In this document: positions 9,739 to 18,773 of the stretch, one piece after another
Layout of the letters: each line of letters begins with the position of its first letter
Position numbering within the stretch: position 1 is the stretch's first letter
Origin: Devosia insulae DS-56
Lineage (GTDB): Bacteria > Pseudomonadota > Alphaproteobacteria > Rhizobiales > Devosiaceae
Direction: 5' to 3'
Assembly (NCBI RefSeq): GCF_000970465.2
Contig: NZ_LAJE02000222.1
Span: forward strand, 1 to 49,508
Length of the DNA: 49,508 bases
Made by a program: the position numbers and the translations under genes
The notes under the pieces: model-generated
The model's database searches: none
What the model was told of the DNA's origin: nothing
The model's input: the letters and a program-made list of their open reading frames with translations, nothing else

Positions 9739-10398
9739 GTGGCCAACCGTCGCAACATTCTCATCGGGTCCGGTGCTGCAGTCGCCGCGGCAGCGGCGGG
9801 GACCAGCGTGTCCTTCCTGTTCGGCGCCACCGGCGCTCTCGCCCAGCAGTTCGACCAGGCCAAGCTGATGGCGCCGGCCGGCGGCGTTGCCGATCATCCG
9901 CTCGGGCCGGCGGACGCCAAGGTGACGCTGATCGAGTACCTGTCACCGACCTGCCCGCATTGCGCGGCGTTCACCAACACGGTCTATCCGCAGCTCAAGA
10001 CCGAGTACATCGACACCAACAAGATCCAGTTCATCCCGCGCCCGTTCATGCGCAACGTGCTGGATGCCGTGGTGTTCATGCTCGCCGAGGCGGCTGGCCC
10101 CGAGAAGTATCACGAGGTGATCGACACCTTCTTCAAGACGCAGGACACTTGGGCCGCGTCCAACACGCCCAATGACGCCATCTTCGGCATCGCCCAGCAG
10201 CTCGGTTTTACCAAGGAAACCTACGACGCTGCCTTGACGAATCAGGACCTGTTCAAGGGACTGGAAGCGGTGCGGGATCAGGCGCTGGACGAGTTCAAGC
10301 TCCAGGGCACGCCGACGTTCTACATCAACGGCAAGATGCTGACCGGAGAAAACTCGTTTGAGGCTCTCAAGGCCGAAATCGATCCACTGCTCTCCTAA
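9739..10398 (+). CDS. DsbA-family thiol-disulfide protein, Tat-exported
   Basis: A periplasmic thioredoxin-fold protein of 219 residues. The N-terminus ANRRNILIGSG followed by an alanine-rich hydrophobic stretch is a twin-arginine signal peptide, cleaved near ALAQQ (about residue 36). The active site is Cys72-Pro-His-Cys75, as in DsbA, and the cis-proline loop is GTPTFYING. The GTG at 9739 is chosen because CGGAG lies 8 bases upstream; GTG at 9730 is the alternative. It precedes smc by 24 bases and may be cotranscribed with it. It could oxidise or isomerise periplasmic disulfides; its specific partner is unknown. Confidence 0.92.
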   Translation: MANRRNILIGSGAAVAAAAAGTSVSFLFGATGALAQQFDQAKLMAPAGGVADHPLGPADAKVTLIEYLSPTCPHCAAFTNTVYPQLKTEYIDTNKIQFIPRPFMRNVLDAVVFMLAEAAGPEKYHEVIDTFFKTQDTWAASNTPNDAIFGIAQQLGFTKETYDAALTNQDLFKGLEAVRDQALDEFKLQGTPTFYINGKMLTGENSFEALKAEIDPLLS

Positions 10399-10422
10399 CG
10401 CGCTGCCCCCAAGGGGCGCGCG

Positions 10423-13400
10423 ATGAAATTCACGCGCCTCAAACTGCACGGCTTCAAATCCTTCTGCGACCAGACCGAGCTCTACCTGGAGCCCGGTCTG
10501 TCTGGCGTGGTGGGACCGAACGGCTGTGGCAAATCCAACCTCGTCGAAGCGCTGCGCTGGGTGATGGGCGAAAGCTCGTACAAGGCGATGCGCGCATCGG
10601 GCATGGACGACGTGATCTTTTCCGGCTCGGGCAGCCGACCAGGCCGCAACACTGCTGAAGTCACCCTCGTCCTCGACAATTCCGACCGCACCGCCCCAGC
10701 GCCACTCAACAATGCCGATGTGCTGGAAGTCACCCGGCGGATCGAGCGCGAGGAAGGCTCGGTCTATCGCGTCAACGGCAAGGAAGTGCGGGCGCGCGAC
10801 GTCCAGTTGCTGTTCGCCGACGCCTCGACCGGTGCGCACTCCCCGGCCCTCGTCCGCCAGGGACAGATCGGCGAGCTGATCGCCGCCAAGCCGCAGCAGC
10901 GCCGGGCACTGCTCGAAGAGGCCGCCGGTATTTCCGGGCTGCACTCGCGCCGGCATGAGGCAGAGCTCAGGCTGCGGGCGGCAGAGCAGAACCTCGAACG
11001 CGTCGACGACGTCATCGCCCAGGTCGAGCAGCAGCTCGAAACCCTGAAGCGACAGGCCCGGCTGGCGGTGCGCTACCGGGCGCTGAGCGGCGATATCCGC
11101 AAGGCCGAAGCGACGCTGTTCCACATCCGCTGGATCGCCGCGCGCTTCAACGAGAAGGATGCCGAGGCTGCGCAGGCTAAGCTGGTGCGAGATCTCGCCG
11201 AGGCGCAGCATGTCGAGCTCGAAGCGCAGAAGGTGGTGTTCCTCGCCGACAAGGCGCTGGCGCCGTTGCGCGACAAGGAAGCCGCTGCCGGCGCCGTGCT
11301 GCAGCGGCTGACCATCCTCGCCGAGCAGCTCGAGGGTGAGGCAAGACGCGCCGCGGCGCGGCTCAACGAACTCGGCGAACGGCTGAAGCAGATCGAACAG
11401 GACGCGGTGCGCGAACGCGCCCTGGTCGGCGAGAGCGATGATGCCCTGGGGGCCGCGAGTGAGGAGCGCGCGCACCTTGAGGCCGAGGTGGCAGGCGAGC
11501 AGCAGGCGCTTGAAGCAGCGCGCGTTGCCACCGACGCGGCGCAAAGCGAAGTGGCCAAGGCCGAGGGCGAGGCCCGCGCTGCCGCCGACGCGCTGGCGCA
11601 GTTGCGGGCCCGACGCGGCGCGGCCGAGCGCAGCGTCGCCGAGGCTCGCTCGCGAGTGACGCGGCTCGAAACGCAGATCGCCGACGTGGCGCGGGAGGCT
11701 GAGCAACTGGCGCGGACGCTCGGCGCCGACGCGACGCTGAACGCCGGGCGTGAGGCGCTCGACACGGCGCAGAACCATGCCAAGGCGGCGGAGACTGCCG
11801 CCGTCACCGCCGAGACTGCCGCTGTCGCGGCGCAGGCCGCCGCCGACGCGCTACGCCCGGAACTGCAGCAGATCGAGGCAGCGTTGAACCGGCTGGAAGC
11901 CGAGGCGCAGACGCTGAGCCGTATCCTCAACCATGGCGGCGCCAGCAAGTGGCCGGCAGTGGTCGATCAGCTCAAAGTTGCCGCGGGCTATGAAACGGCG
12001 CTCGGCGCGGCGCTGGGCGACGATCTCGATGCCTCATCCGATGCCAGCGCGCCGTTGCACTGGGCCGGCGCCAATGCCGGTGCCGACCCGGCTTTACCGC
12101 CTGGCGCCACGCCGCTGTCGCAGTTCGTCTCGGGCAGCGTGCTGCTGAAGCGGCGGCTTGACCAGATCGGGCTGGTCGACACGGCCGACGCGGCTCGGCT
12201 GATGGCGCAGCTGCAGCCCGGACAGCGGCTGACCACCAAAGCTGGCGGTCTGTGGCGCTGGGACGGTTTCGTCGCCGCCGCCGATGCGCCGACCGCTGCG
12301 GCAGAGCGGCTGGCACAGCGCAACCGGCTGGCCGAGCTCGAAGCCGAAGTCGAAGAGGCACGGGCCCGGCGCAACAGCCGGCGGGCCGATGCCACGGCGC
12401 TCACCGAAGCGCTGAACGCGGCTCGCACCGACGAGCGGCTGAAGCGCGACGCCTGGCGCAACGCGCAGCGCGAAATTGCCGTCGCGCAGGGCGAGCTGGA
12501 CAAGGCGCAGCGCGCCATCAGCGATCTCGCGGCGCGCCAGGTGGCGCTCGACGAAACGCGGACTCGGCTCGATGCCAACCTCGCCGAGGCGGTGGCTGCG
12601 GCCACCGAGGCGGAGCTGTTGCTGTGGGACGCCGGCGATGAAACCGAGGCTGCAGCTTTGGCGACATCGCTCCAGTCACTGCTCGGCGGACTGCGCGAAA
12701 CCGCCGATCAAGCGCGGCTGAAGCTCGGTGGCTTCGAGACGGCGGCAAGGATGCGCAGTGCGCGCCTCACCCAGATCGCCGCCGATGTTGCCGCCTGGTC
12801 CCGCCGCCGCGAGGGCGCTGCGGCCCAGCTCACGACGCTCGATGCCCGCACCGCCGAGGTGCGCGAGCAGATCACGGTGCTGCAGGCCTCGCCTGAGAGC
12901 CTCGCCGAGCGCCGCCGCACCCTCGATGCCGAGATCGCCGTGGCGCGCGAGGCGCACAAGGCGGCGACCGACGCGCTGAACGTCGGTGATACCCGGCACC
13001 GCGAGGCCGACAAGGCGCAGCGGTTGGCGCATGACGCGCTCGCCGGATTCCGGGCCGAACTGGCGAGGGTCGAGGAGCGGATCAAGGGCCTGATTGCGCA
13101 GCGCCATCAGATCGAGCGGCAGGTGCACGAGACGCTCAACGTCGAAGCATCGCAGACGGCGCAGCTCGCCGGTATCAGGCCGGAACACGCTTTGCCTGCC
13201 GAGCCCCAGGTCGAATCGCAGGTCGATCGGCTGAAGGCAGAGCGCGAGCGACTGGGTGGGGTGAACCTGGGCGCCGAAAAGGAATCCGAAGAGGTCCGTG
13301 AAAAGCTCGACCTGATGGTCAAGGATCGTGACGACCTGATAGCCGCGATCGCCAAGCTGCGCGGCGGCATCCAGAGCCTCAACCGCGAGGGCCGGCAGCG

Positions 13401-13881
13401 GCTCAACGAGGCGTTCGAGAAGGTCAACGCGCATTTCCAGGAGCTGTTCACCTCGCTGTTCGGCGGTGGTACCGCCGAGCTGCAGTTCGTCGAGAGCGAC
13501 GACCCGCTGGAAGCCGGGCTCGAGATTCTGGCGCGACCGCCGGGCAAGAAGCCGACCACCATGACGCTGCTGTCGGGCGGCGAGCAGGCGCTCACCGCAA
13601 TGTCGCTGATCTTTGCGGTGTTCCTCACCAACCCCGCGCCGATCTGCGTGCTCGATGAGGTCGACGCGCCGCTCGACGACGCCAATGTCGAGCGTTTCTG
13701 CAACCTGCTCGACATGATGACCGAGCGGACGGAAACCCGCTTCCTGGTGATCACCCACAATCCGATTACCATGGCCCGGGTCGACCGGCTGTTCGGCGTC
13801 ACCATGGCCGAGCGCGGGGTGAGCCAACTGGTGTCCGTGGACCTCAAGGGCGCCGAGGCGGCGGTGCGGGTGGCAAGCTAG
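10423..13881 (+). CDS. smc: Chromosome segregation/condensation ATPase SMC
   Basis: Cytoplasmic condensin ATPase of 1152 residues. The N-terminal head has Walker A GPNGCGKSN (31-39) and the QGQIGE region. A long coiled coil (about 170-500) leads to a hinge (about 505-640), a second Ala/Arg/Glu-rich coiled coil (about 640-980) and a C-terminal head with the signature TLLSGGEQALTAMSL and Walker B ICVLDEVDAPLD. The hinge is alanine/proline-rich and rather divergent. Partner genes scpA and scpB are not in this window. The Ala-rich coiled coil produces several long spurious antisense reading frames. Confidence 0.97.
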   Translation: MKFTRLKLHGFKSFCDQTELYLEPGLSGVVGPNGCGKSNLVEALRWVMGESSYKAMRASGMDDVIFSGSGSRPGRNTAEVTLVLDNSDRTAPAPLNNADVLEVTRRIEREEGSVYRVNGKEVRARDVQLLFADASTGAHSPALVRQGQIGELIAAKPQQRRALLEEAAGISGLHSRRHEAELRLRAAEQNLERVDDVIAQVEQQLETLKRQARLAVRYRALSGDIRKAEATLFHIRWIAARFNEKDAEAAQAKLVRDLAEAQHVELEAQKVVFLADKALAPLRDKEAAAGAVLQRLTILAEQLEGEARRAAARLNELGERLKQIEQDAVRERALVGESDDALGAASEERAHLEAEVAGEQQALEAARVATDAAQSEVAKAEGEARAAADALAQLRARRGAAERSVAEARSRVTRLETQIADVAREAEQLARTLGADATLNAGREALDTAQNHAKAAETAAVTAETAAVAAQAAADALRPELQQIEAALNRLEAEAQTLSRILNHGGASKWPAVVDQLKVAAGYETALGAALGDDLDASSDASAPLHWAGANAGADPALPPGATPLSQFVSGSVLLKRRLDQIGLVDTADAARLMAQLQPGQRLTTKAGGLWRWDGFVAAADAPTAAAERLAQRNRLAELEAEVEEARARRNSRRADATALTEALNAARTDERLKRDAWRNAQREIAVAQGELDKAQRAISDLAARQVALDETRTRLDANLAEAVAAATEAELLLWDAGDETEAAALATSLQSLLGGLRETADQARLKLGGFETAARMRSARLTQIAADVAAWSRRREGAAAQLTTLDARTAEVREQITVLQASPESLAERRRTLDAEIAVAREAHKAATDALNVGDTRHREADKAQRLAHDALAGFRAELARVEERIKGLIAQRHQIERQVHETLNVEASQTAQLAGIRPEHALPAEPQVESQVDRLKAERERLGGVNLGAEKESEEVREKLDLMVKDRDDLIAAIAKLRGGIQSLNREGRQRLNEAFEKVNAHFQELFTSLFGGGTAELQFVESDDPLEAGLEILARPPGKKPTTMTLLSGGEQALTAMSLIFAVFLTNPAPICVLDEVDAPLDDANVERFCNLLDMMTERTETRFLVITHNPITMARVDRLFGVTMAERGVSQLVSVDLKGAEAAVRVAS

Positions 13882-13892
13882 CGGAGCTTGCC
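13872..13892 (+). terminator. Hairpin across the smc stop codon
   Basis: An 8-bp perfect stem, GGCAAGCT (13872-13879) with AGCTTGCC (13885-13892), contains part of the smc stop codon in its 5-base loop. There is no clear T-tract, so it may be a weak terminator or an mRNA-stabilising hairpin. Confidence 0.4.
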
Positions 13893-14072
13893 TCCTCCCG
13901 CTCCGACCCAGCAATTTGCCGAAGCGCCGCACTAAGGATGGCGTCGAGGCGTTCCCGATGCCCCACGCTTGCCGCAATAGTGGCGGCCAGAGTCGCGATG
14001 ACTCAATGTCACACCTCCTTCCGCCGAACAAACTTCGTTATTTATCAATGTGTTAGCAGTCTGTTCACAGCC

Positions 14073-14101
14073 TTGACACTGGTAGGGGGCGCCACTATGT
14101 T
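14073..14101 (+). promoter_or_regulatory. Sigma-70-type promoter of the atp (F0) operon
   Basis: TTGACA (14073-14078), 17-base spacer, TATGTT (14096-14101), about 60 bases before atpI. The -35 is perfect and the -10 matches four of six bases. The rest of 13893-14162 shows no gene. Confidence 0.65.
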
Positions 14102-14162
14102 GCCCGCGACTTCGAGGGGCTCCAGTTCCTGTTAAAGGCCCGGAGGCGCAAGGGAGAGCGGG

Positions 14163-14552
14163 ATGGCAAAGTCACGCAATACCGGGCGTCCGCCGAGTGA
14201 TGGGAAATCAGGGTCGCTGACCTCGGATCTTGCGGCTCGCATCAGGCGGGCGCAGGCCTCCGAGCAGGCACCGGGCGACGCGGAAACTGCCGAGGCCAAC
14301 CGGAACATGTCCGGCTGGAACCGGGGCATGCGACTCGGAACGGAATTTATTGCGGCCATCCTGGTCGGCGCGGGTATGGGTTACCTGCTCGATCTGTGGC
14401 TGAAGACCGGTCCCTGGCTGATGCTGGTGATGTTGATGGTCGGCTTTGCGGCGGGCGTACTCAATGTGGTGCGGTCCGCAGCAGAAATGAACCGGGCGGC
14501 GCCGCGGCCCACGGCCGCGATCCGCGTGCCGGACGACGAAGAAGACGAGTGA
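14163..14552 (+). CDS. atpI: ATP synthase protein I (AtpI family)
   Basis: First gene of the F0 operon. The 129-residue membrane protein has a hydrophilic N-terminus (1-55), two transmembrane helices (about 60-78 and 82-103, containing LVGAGMGYLLDLWLKT) and an acidic C-terminus ending in DDEEDE. AtpI helps assemble the c-ring or takes part in Mg2+ handling in other bacteria. It is preceded by AGGGAGAGCGG and followed 27 bases later by atpB, in the standard order. Confidence 0.9.
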   Translation: MAKSRNTGRPPSDGKSGSLTSDLAARIRRAQASEQAPGDAETAEANRNMSGWNRGMRLGTEFIAAILVGAGMGYLLDLWLKTGPWLMLVMLMVGFAAGVLNVVRSAAEMNRAAPRPTAAIRVPDDEEDE

Positions 14553-14579
14553 AGGCTCCAAGCCTAAAGGGAACAGCAG

Positions 14580-15335
14580 TTGGCCGATCCGAATAAAGTC
14601 GACCCGATCCACCAGTTCCAGATCACCGATATCGTCTCCTTCGGTGAAGGCGGCGTCTCCTTCACCAACTCAGCCCTGTTCATGGTGCTGACGGTTGGCG
14701 TGATCGCCCTCTATCTCCTGCTCTCGACGCAGAAGCGCAGCCTGGTTCCGAACCGGGTGCAGCTGGTTTCCGAGATGCTCTACGAGTTCGTCGCCAAGAT
14801 GGTGTCGGACTCGGCCGGCAAAGCCGGCATGAAGTTCTTCCCCTTCGTGTTCTCGCTCTTCATGTTCGTGCTGGTCGCCAACATGTTCGGCATGATCCCG
14901 TTCTTCTTCACCTTCACCAGCCACATCATCATCACCTTCGCCCTGGCGCTCCTGGTGTTCGTGGTGGTCATCGTCTACGGCGTCTACAAGAACGGCTTCA
15001 AGTTCTTCAAACTGTTCGTGCCGTCGGGCGTCCCCGGCTACGTGCTTCCCATCGTGGTGCCGATCGAGGTGGTTTCCTTCCTCTCGCGCCCGATCTCGCT
15101 CTCGGTTCGTCTCTTCGCCAACATTCTCGCCGGTCACATCACCGTCAAGGTGTTCGCGGGCTTCATCGTGACGCTGGGTAGCCTCGGCTTCCTCGGCTGG
15201 CTCGGTGCGCTGCTGCCGCTGATCATGACCGTGGCGATCACGGCGCTCGAATTCCTCGTGGCGGCCCTGCAGGCCTACGTCTTTGCAGTGCTGACCTCGA
15301 TGTACATCAACGATGCGATCCATCCGTCGCATTGA
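14580..15335 (+). CDS. atpB: ATP synthase F0 subunit a
   Basis: Inner-membrane stator subunit that forms the proton half-channels. The 251-residue product has the expected five or six transmembrane helices. The essential Arg lies in [14 protein letters not shown] and the partner helix is near [15 protein letters not shown]. The start appears to be TTG at 14580, with AAAGG about 9 bases ahead; the residues following ([13 protein letters not shown]) match the usual N-terminus. A rare start codon may limit its translation relative to subunit c, consistent with the 1:c-ring stoichiometry (inference). Confidence 0.96.
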   Translation: MADPNKVDPIHQFQITDIVSFGEGGVSFTNSALFMVLTVGVIALYLLLSTQKRSLVPNRVQLVSEMLYEFVAKMVSDSAGKAGMKFFPFVFSLFMFVLVANMFGMIPFFFTFTSHIIITFALALLVFVVVIVYGVYKNGFKFFKLFVPSGVPGYVLPIVVPIEVVSFLSRPISLSVRLFANILAGHITVKVFAGFIVTLGSLGFLGWLGALLPLIMTVAITALEFLVAALQAYVFAVLTSMYINDAIHPSH

Positions 15336-15403
15336 TCTAGGCCGGTTCACAGTGAGGCGACGGCAAGCGTCGCCAATCGGTCGCAAAATGGAGCAGACTA
15401 CAA

Positions 15404-15631
15404 ATGGAAGCTGAAGCAGCAAAGTTTATCGGCGCGGGTATTGCGGCCGTGGGTATGGCCGGCGCCGCCATCGGCGTGGGCAACATTTTCGGTAGCTTCC
15501 TGTCGGGCGCACTGCGCAACCCGGCAGCGGCTCAGGGCCAGTTCGGTAACCTGATTTTCGGTTTCGCCGTGACCGAAGCTCTGGGCATTTTCTCGTTCCT
15601 GATCGCGCTCCTGCTGCTGTTCGCAGTCTGA
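15404..15631 (+). CDS. atpE: ATP synthase F0 subunit c
   Basis: Proton-carrying ring subunit of 75 residues forming a helical hairpin. The first helix is Gly-rich ([17 protein letters not shown]), the polar loop carries RNPAAAQGQ, and the second helix holds the proton-binding carboxylate Glu58 in AVTEALGIF. It lies 68 bases after atpB and 85 bases before the b' gene, with a hairpin in the latter gap. Highly conserved; identification is certain. Confidence 0.98.
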   Translation: MEAEAAKFIGAGIAAVGMAGAAIGVGNIFGSFLSGALRNPAAAQGQFGNLIFGFAVTEALGIFSFLIALLLLFAV

Positions 15632-15668
15632 TTTCGCGACGGGCTGCGCTAGCGCAGACCGAGTAAGG

Positions 15669-15693
15669 GCTCCGGGTTTCGATCCGGGGCTTT
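15669..15693 (+). terminator. Intercistronic hairpin between atpE and atpF' (candidate attenuator)
   Basis: A 7-bp stem GCTCCGG/CCGGGGC (15669-15675 and 15684-15690, one G-T pair) followed by TTT. It is weak as a terminator but well placed to protect the upstream atpE mRNA or partly stop transcription, helping subunit c to be made in excess. Confidence 0.45.
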
Positions 15694-15716
15694 AACGGCC
15701 GCAAAAGGGTTTCGAG

Positions 15717-16379
15717 ATGGCGGGTTCAGCCCAAGACATCATTATCGTGGCGCAGGCCGAAAGTGGCGACGCGCTCCAGCAGGGCGAGGTCGTCGCACCC
15801 GCCGAGGAGCATGCCGCCGAAGGTGAGCATGCCGCACCGGCCGACGCCCATGGCGCGACCGACACGCATGCTTCGACCGAGGCGCATTCGGAGGTGTTTC
15901 CGCCCTTCGATCCCGCGAGCTTCGGTGGCCAGCTGCTCTGGCTCGCCATCACGTTTGCGGCGCTCTACTTCCTGATGAGCCGCGTGGCCCTGCCCCGCAT
16001 CGGCTCAATCCTTGAAACGCGCCGCACCCGTATCGAAGGTGACCTGAAGGAAGCCGAGCGGCTCCGCCAGGAGACCGAGAAGGCTGCCGCCGCCTATGAG
16101 GCCGCGCTGGCCGAGGCCCGCAAGAACGCCCACGGCATTGCCGAAGAAACCCGCGCCGGCATCAAGGCCGACATCGACGGACGCCGTGCCGACGTCGAGG
16201 CCACGCTTGCGAAGCGCGTCTCGGAAGCCGAGGCCCGCATCCAGGCCGACAAGGACGCAGCGCTTGCCAATGTCGGCAGCATCGCGGCCGAGACGGCCCA
16301 GGCGCTGGTCGCCAAGATCTCGGGCACTGTCACTGCGGCTGAAGCCCGCGCCGCGGTCGCCGCGGTTTCGAAGGAGTAA
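15717..16379 (+). CDS. atpF2: ATP synthase F0 subunit b'
   Basis: The b' half of the peripheral stalk, found with b in Alphaproteobacteria and photosynthetic bacteria. The 220-residue product has a long Ala/Glu/His-rich N-terminal extension (about 1-60), then one transmembrane helix (about 70-90, LLWLAITFAALYFLMSRV) and a charged coiled coil (about 95-215). The extension, with repeated His and acidic residues, is typical of Rhizobiales b' proteins but unusually rich here. It is directly followed by the b subunit gene six bases later. Confidence 0.95.
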   Translation: MAGSAQDIIIVAQAESGDALQQGEVVAPAEEHAAEGEHAAPADAHGATDTHASTEAHSEVFPPFDPASFGGQLLWLAITFAALYFLMSRVALPRIGSILETRRTRIEGDLKEAERLRQETEKAAAAYEAALAEARKNAHGIAEETRAGIKADIDGRRADVEATLAKRVSEAEARIQADKDAALANVGSIAAETAQALVAKISGTVTAAEARAAVAAVSKE

Positions 16380-16385
16380 GGCAGC

Positions 16386-16889
16386 ATGTGGGCCTTCGGG
16401 TTTGACGCCACCACCGGCGCCACCATCTGGGCGACCATCGCGCTGGTGATCTTTATCGGCATCGTCGTCTATTTCGGCGTGCCCAAGATGATCACCAAGA
16501 TGCTCGATGAGCGCATCAAGAAGATCGAGACCGATCTCGCCGAGGCCGAGGCGCTGCGCGCCGAAGCCAAGGCCCTGCTCGAGGACTACGCGCGCCGTCG
16601 CGAAGAAGCCGAGAAGGAAGCCGAGGACATCGTCACCGCCGCCCGCGAAGAGGCGTTCCGGCTGACCGCCGAGGCCAAGTCGTCACTGGAAGCCATGGTG
16701 GCCCGCCGCGAGAAGGCCGTGGCCGACAAGATCGCCCAGGCGGAAGCCCAGGCCGTCGCCGAAGTTCGGGCCCGTTCGGCCGACCTCGCCGTCGAAGCCG
16801 CCCGCGTGCTGCTGGAAAAGCAGGTCGCCGCCAAGGGCGACGTGCTGGTCGACCAGGCCATCAAGGACGTCGCTGCCCGCCTGAACTGA
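16386..16889 (+). CDS. atpF: ATP synthase F0 subunit b
   Basis: Peripheral-stalk subunit of 167 residues, anchored by one N-terminal transmembrane helix (about 12-32) followed by a long Ala/Glu/Arg coiled coil (about 40-160) that dimerises with b' and reaches the F1 head. The helix boundary LDERIKKIETDLAEAEALR is characteristic. It is the last gene of the operon: the F1 genes (atpHAGDC) are not adjacent, as is usual in alphaproteobacteria. A strong terminator lies 28 bases downstream. Confidence 0.96.
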   Translation: MWAFGFDATTGATIWATIALVIFIGIVVYFGVPKMITKMLDERIKKIETDLAEAEALRAEAKALLEDYARRREEAEKEAEDIVTAAREEAFRLTAEAKSSLEAMVARREKAVADKIAQAEAQAVAEVRARSADLAVEAARVLLEKQVAAKGDVLVDQAIKDVAARLN

Positions 16890-16916
16890 GGTTCGGTTGC
16901 AGTGCTGAAGATTGAG

Positions 16917-16944
16917 ATGCCCGCGCCAGCGGGCATTTTCTTTT
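16917..16944 (+). terminator. Rho-independent terminator of the atp F0 operon
   Basis: An 8-bp perfect stem ATGCCCGC/GCGGGCAT with a 4-base loop, followed by TTTCTTTT. Confidence 0.85.
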
Positions 16945-16986
16945 GGGGGTACGCGCGGGCCTGCTGGGGCGACACCGTGCCCTCCA

Positions 16987-17190
16987 GCTTCCCCTCTCTT
17001 GCGATTTCTAAGGCTTAGCCAAGAAGCTAAGCCCAAGAAATCGCTTTCTCCCCCGCAAGGGGGGAGATGATCGGTGCCCTCCACACGCATCGGCGTTGCA
17101 GTCAGGACTCTCCCCCTTGGCGGGGGAGAAAGCGAAAACTTGGGCTTAGCGTAGCTAAGTCCTTAGTTTTTGCCAGAGAGGGGGTCGTGG
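16987..17190. repeat. Nested palindromic repeat, type D
   Basis: A long imperfect inverted repeat of about 200 bases. The left half (about 16989-17069) and right half (about 17108-17184) are near reverse complements and share GCTAAGCCCAAG, CGCTTTCTCCCCC and CCCCTCTCT blocks. The centre (17070-17107) is unpaired. It lies between the atp terminator and the DUF2459 gene and could form a large cruciform or RNA hairpin. Only one copy is seen in this window. Confidence 0.75.
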
Positions 17191-17309
17191 GAGCCACCGT
17201 GCTCCCGACTGCCCTGCCCCAGCAGCCGAGGGCGGAACGTGCCTTTGCACCGCTATTGTGCTTAGCCTCCGTGGCTCGCGAGCTGCCAAGCGAGTCCCCC
17301 GGGGGAAAC

Positions 17310-18011
17310 ATGCGGATCCTGAGGCGCATCGCGCTGGTGCTGCTGCTGCTGATCGGCCTGCCGGCGCTCGCGGTGCTGCTGGGCGCGGTGATCCCGCATC
17401 CAACCGTGTTCGGGCAGCCGGACGGCACGCCACTTACGCGGCGCATTCTCGTGGTCTCGAACCCGATCCATACCGACATTGCCATCCCCCTTGACGCGCA
17501 GAGTCGGGCGGCGTTGCCGTTCCTCGCCGAAACCGGGCTGCCGGTCGACCTGCCGGACGCCCGCTGGCTGCTGATCGGCTGGGGCGGCCGGGCCTTCTAC
17601 CTGGAGACACCGAGCTTTGCCGACATGAAGCCCGGACCGACGTTCAAGGCGCTGACGATCGACCGCTCGGTGATGCATATCGACGTGCTGGGCGAGGTGG
17701 ACCAGGCGAACCCTATCGTGACTCTGGTGGACCTGTCGGAGGCTGGTTACGCGCGGATGTTGTCGGAGATGGCCGGCAGCTTCTCGCGCATCGATGGCCA
17801 GGTGCAGCCGATCGATGGCTATGCACTGACCGGCAGCGATCGGTTCTACGAAGCAGAGGGCAGCTTCAACGCCATCTTCGTGGGGTGCAATGCCTGGACG
17901 GCGCGAATGCTGCGCAGCGCCGGCGTGCGAACCGGACTGTGGGCGCCGCTGCCGACAACGCTTGCCGGCTCAATTCACCTGTTCAATCGGCTGCCCGAGG
18001 CGGCGCTTTAG
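17310..18011 (+). CDS. DUF2459 (TIGR02117-like) protein
   Basis: A 233-residue protein with an N-terminal signal anchor (about 5-27, rich in Leu) and a conserved domain matching DUF2459: HTDIAIPL, LIGWGGRAFYLETP, and the C-terminal GCNAWTARMLRSAG with a conserved Cys and Asn. The family is of unknown function and probably periplasmic; some members lie near urease genes, but none are here. The ATG at 17310 follows GGGGGAAAC; the open frame starts earlier, inside the upstream palindrome, but that part is not protein-like. Its stop overlaps the convergent methyltransferase stop by four bases. Confidence 0.85.
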   Translation: MRILRRIALVLLLLIGLPALAVLLGAVIPHPTVFGQPDGTPLTRRILVVSNPIHTDIAIPLDAQSRAALPFLAETGLPVDLPDARWLLIGWGGRAFYLETPSFADMKPGPTFKALTIDRSVMHIDVLGEVDQANPIVTLVDLSEAGYARMLSEMAGSFSRIDGQVQPIDGYALTGSDRFYEAEGSFNAIFVGCNAWTARMLRSAGVRTGLWAPLPTTLAGSIHLFNRLPEAAL

Positions 18012-18571
18012 CCCTTTGCCACGCCCGGCAGGCGAGGCCAGAAGAAGCCGGTCTTCTCGCGATAGCTGGCATAGTCGGCGGCCATCGGAGTGCGGGAGAA
18101 CTTCCTTTCCTCGCCGAGTGCGGCCAGCACATAGATCACCGTGATCACCGCCAGCGGGATGACCGACCAGAGCGACCAGGTGGCGATGGCCCAGCCGACC
18201 CAGAAGATCAGGTAGGAGGTGTAGAACGGATGCCGCAGGTAGCGATAGGGGCCGGTCATGACGAGCCCGTGCGGGTTCTGCACGTCGAAGGCCATCTTCA
18301 GGCGCGCGGCGCGCGATGCCTTGATCGCTGCCCAGAACAGCCACAGCGCCAGGCACTCGACGACGAGGCCGATGGACAAGGCCAAGACGGGCTGGGTCTC
18401 GATCCACAACAGCGTCAGATAGATCGCCGCCGTGGTCAGGACCACCACGGAGATCACTACGGTGCCCGTTGGCATTTTCGGTGAGTTGAAATGCGCCTTC
18501 AGGGACCAGCTGTACTGGGCAATCACCGCCACGCTGACGACACTGACGATCAGATCCAGGACAAGGTCCAT
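18008..18571 (-). CDS. Isoprenylcysteine carboxyl methyltransferase-like (ICMT/PEMT) membrane protein
   Basis: A 187-residue polytopic protein with about five hydrophobic segments. The SAM-binding signature of the ICMT/phospholipid-methyltransferase superfamily is visible: GPYRYLRHPFYTSYL, followed after a helical hairpin by a paired Glu (GEERKF) and ADYASYREKTGFFWPR. The substrate is unknown; bacterial homologues methylate lipids or are uncharacterised. It is convergent with the DUF2459 gene. About 200 bases separate its start from the divergent hydrolase start, enough for both promoters. Confidence 0.85.
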   Translation of the reverse strand: MDLVLDLIVSVVSVAVIAQYSWSLKAHFNSPKMPTGTVVISVVVLTTAAIYLTLLWIETQPVLALSIGLVVECLALWLFWAAIKASRAARLKMAFDVQNPHGLVMTGPYRYLRHPFYTSYLIFWVGWAIATWSLWSVIPLAVITVIYVLAALGEERKFSRTPMAADYASYREKTGFFWPRLPGVAKG

Positions 18572-18773
18572 GCGTAGTCCCCCTATGACGCTACTTGGGC
18601 TGCCTGATCACGCTACGTAGAGATCGCCCAGGAGACAAGGTGCAGTTGTACAACGACGCTCTGCGTTTTGATAAAATGCAAGCTTTACGTTTCGTCGTTG
18701 CTTCACCGTGCTGGTTGACCAGGACGTAGTGAGTGTCTGGCAGAGTCCGGGCACTCAGCATGACGGCCTCGCA

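Noticed and set aside
9943-11778. 611-codon minus-strand open frame opposite the DsbA gene and smc
   Set aside because: Antisense artefact of the high-GC third codon positions of smc.
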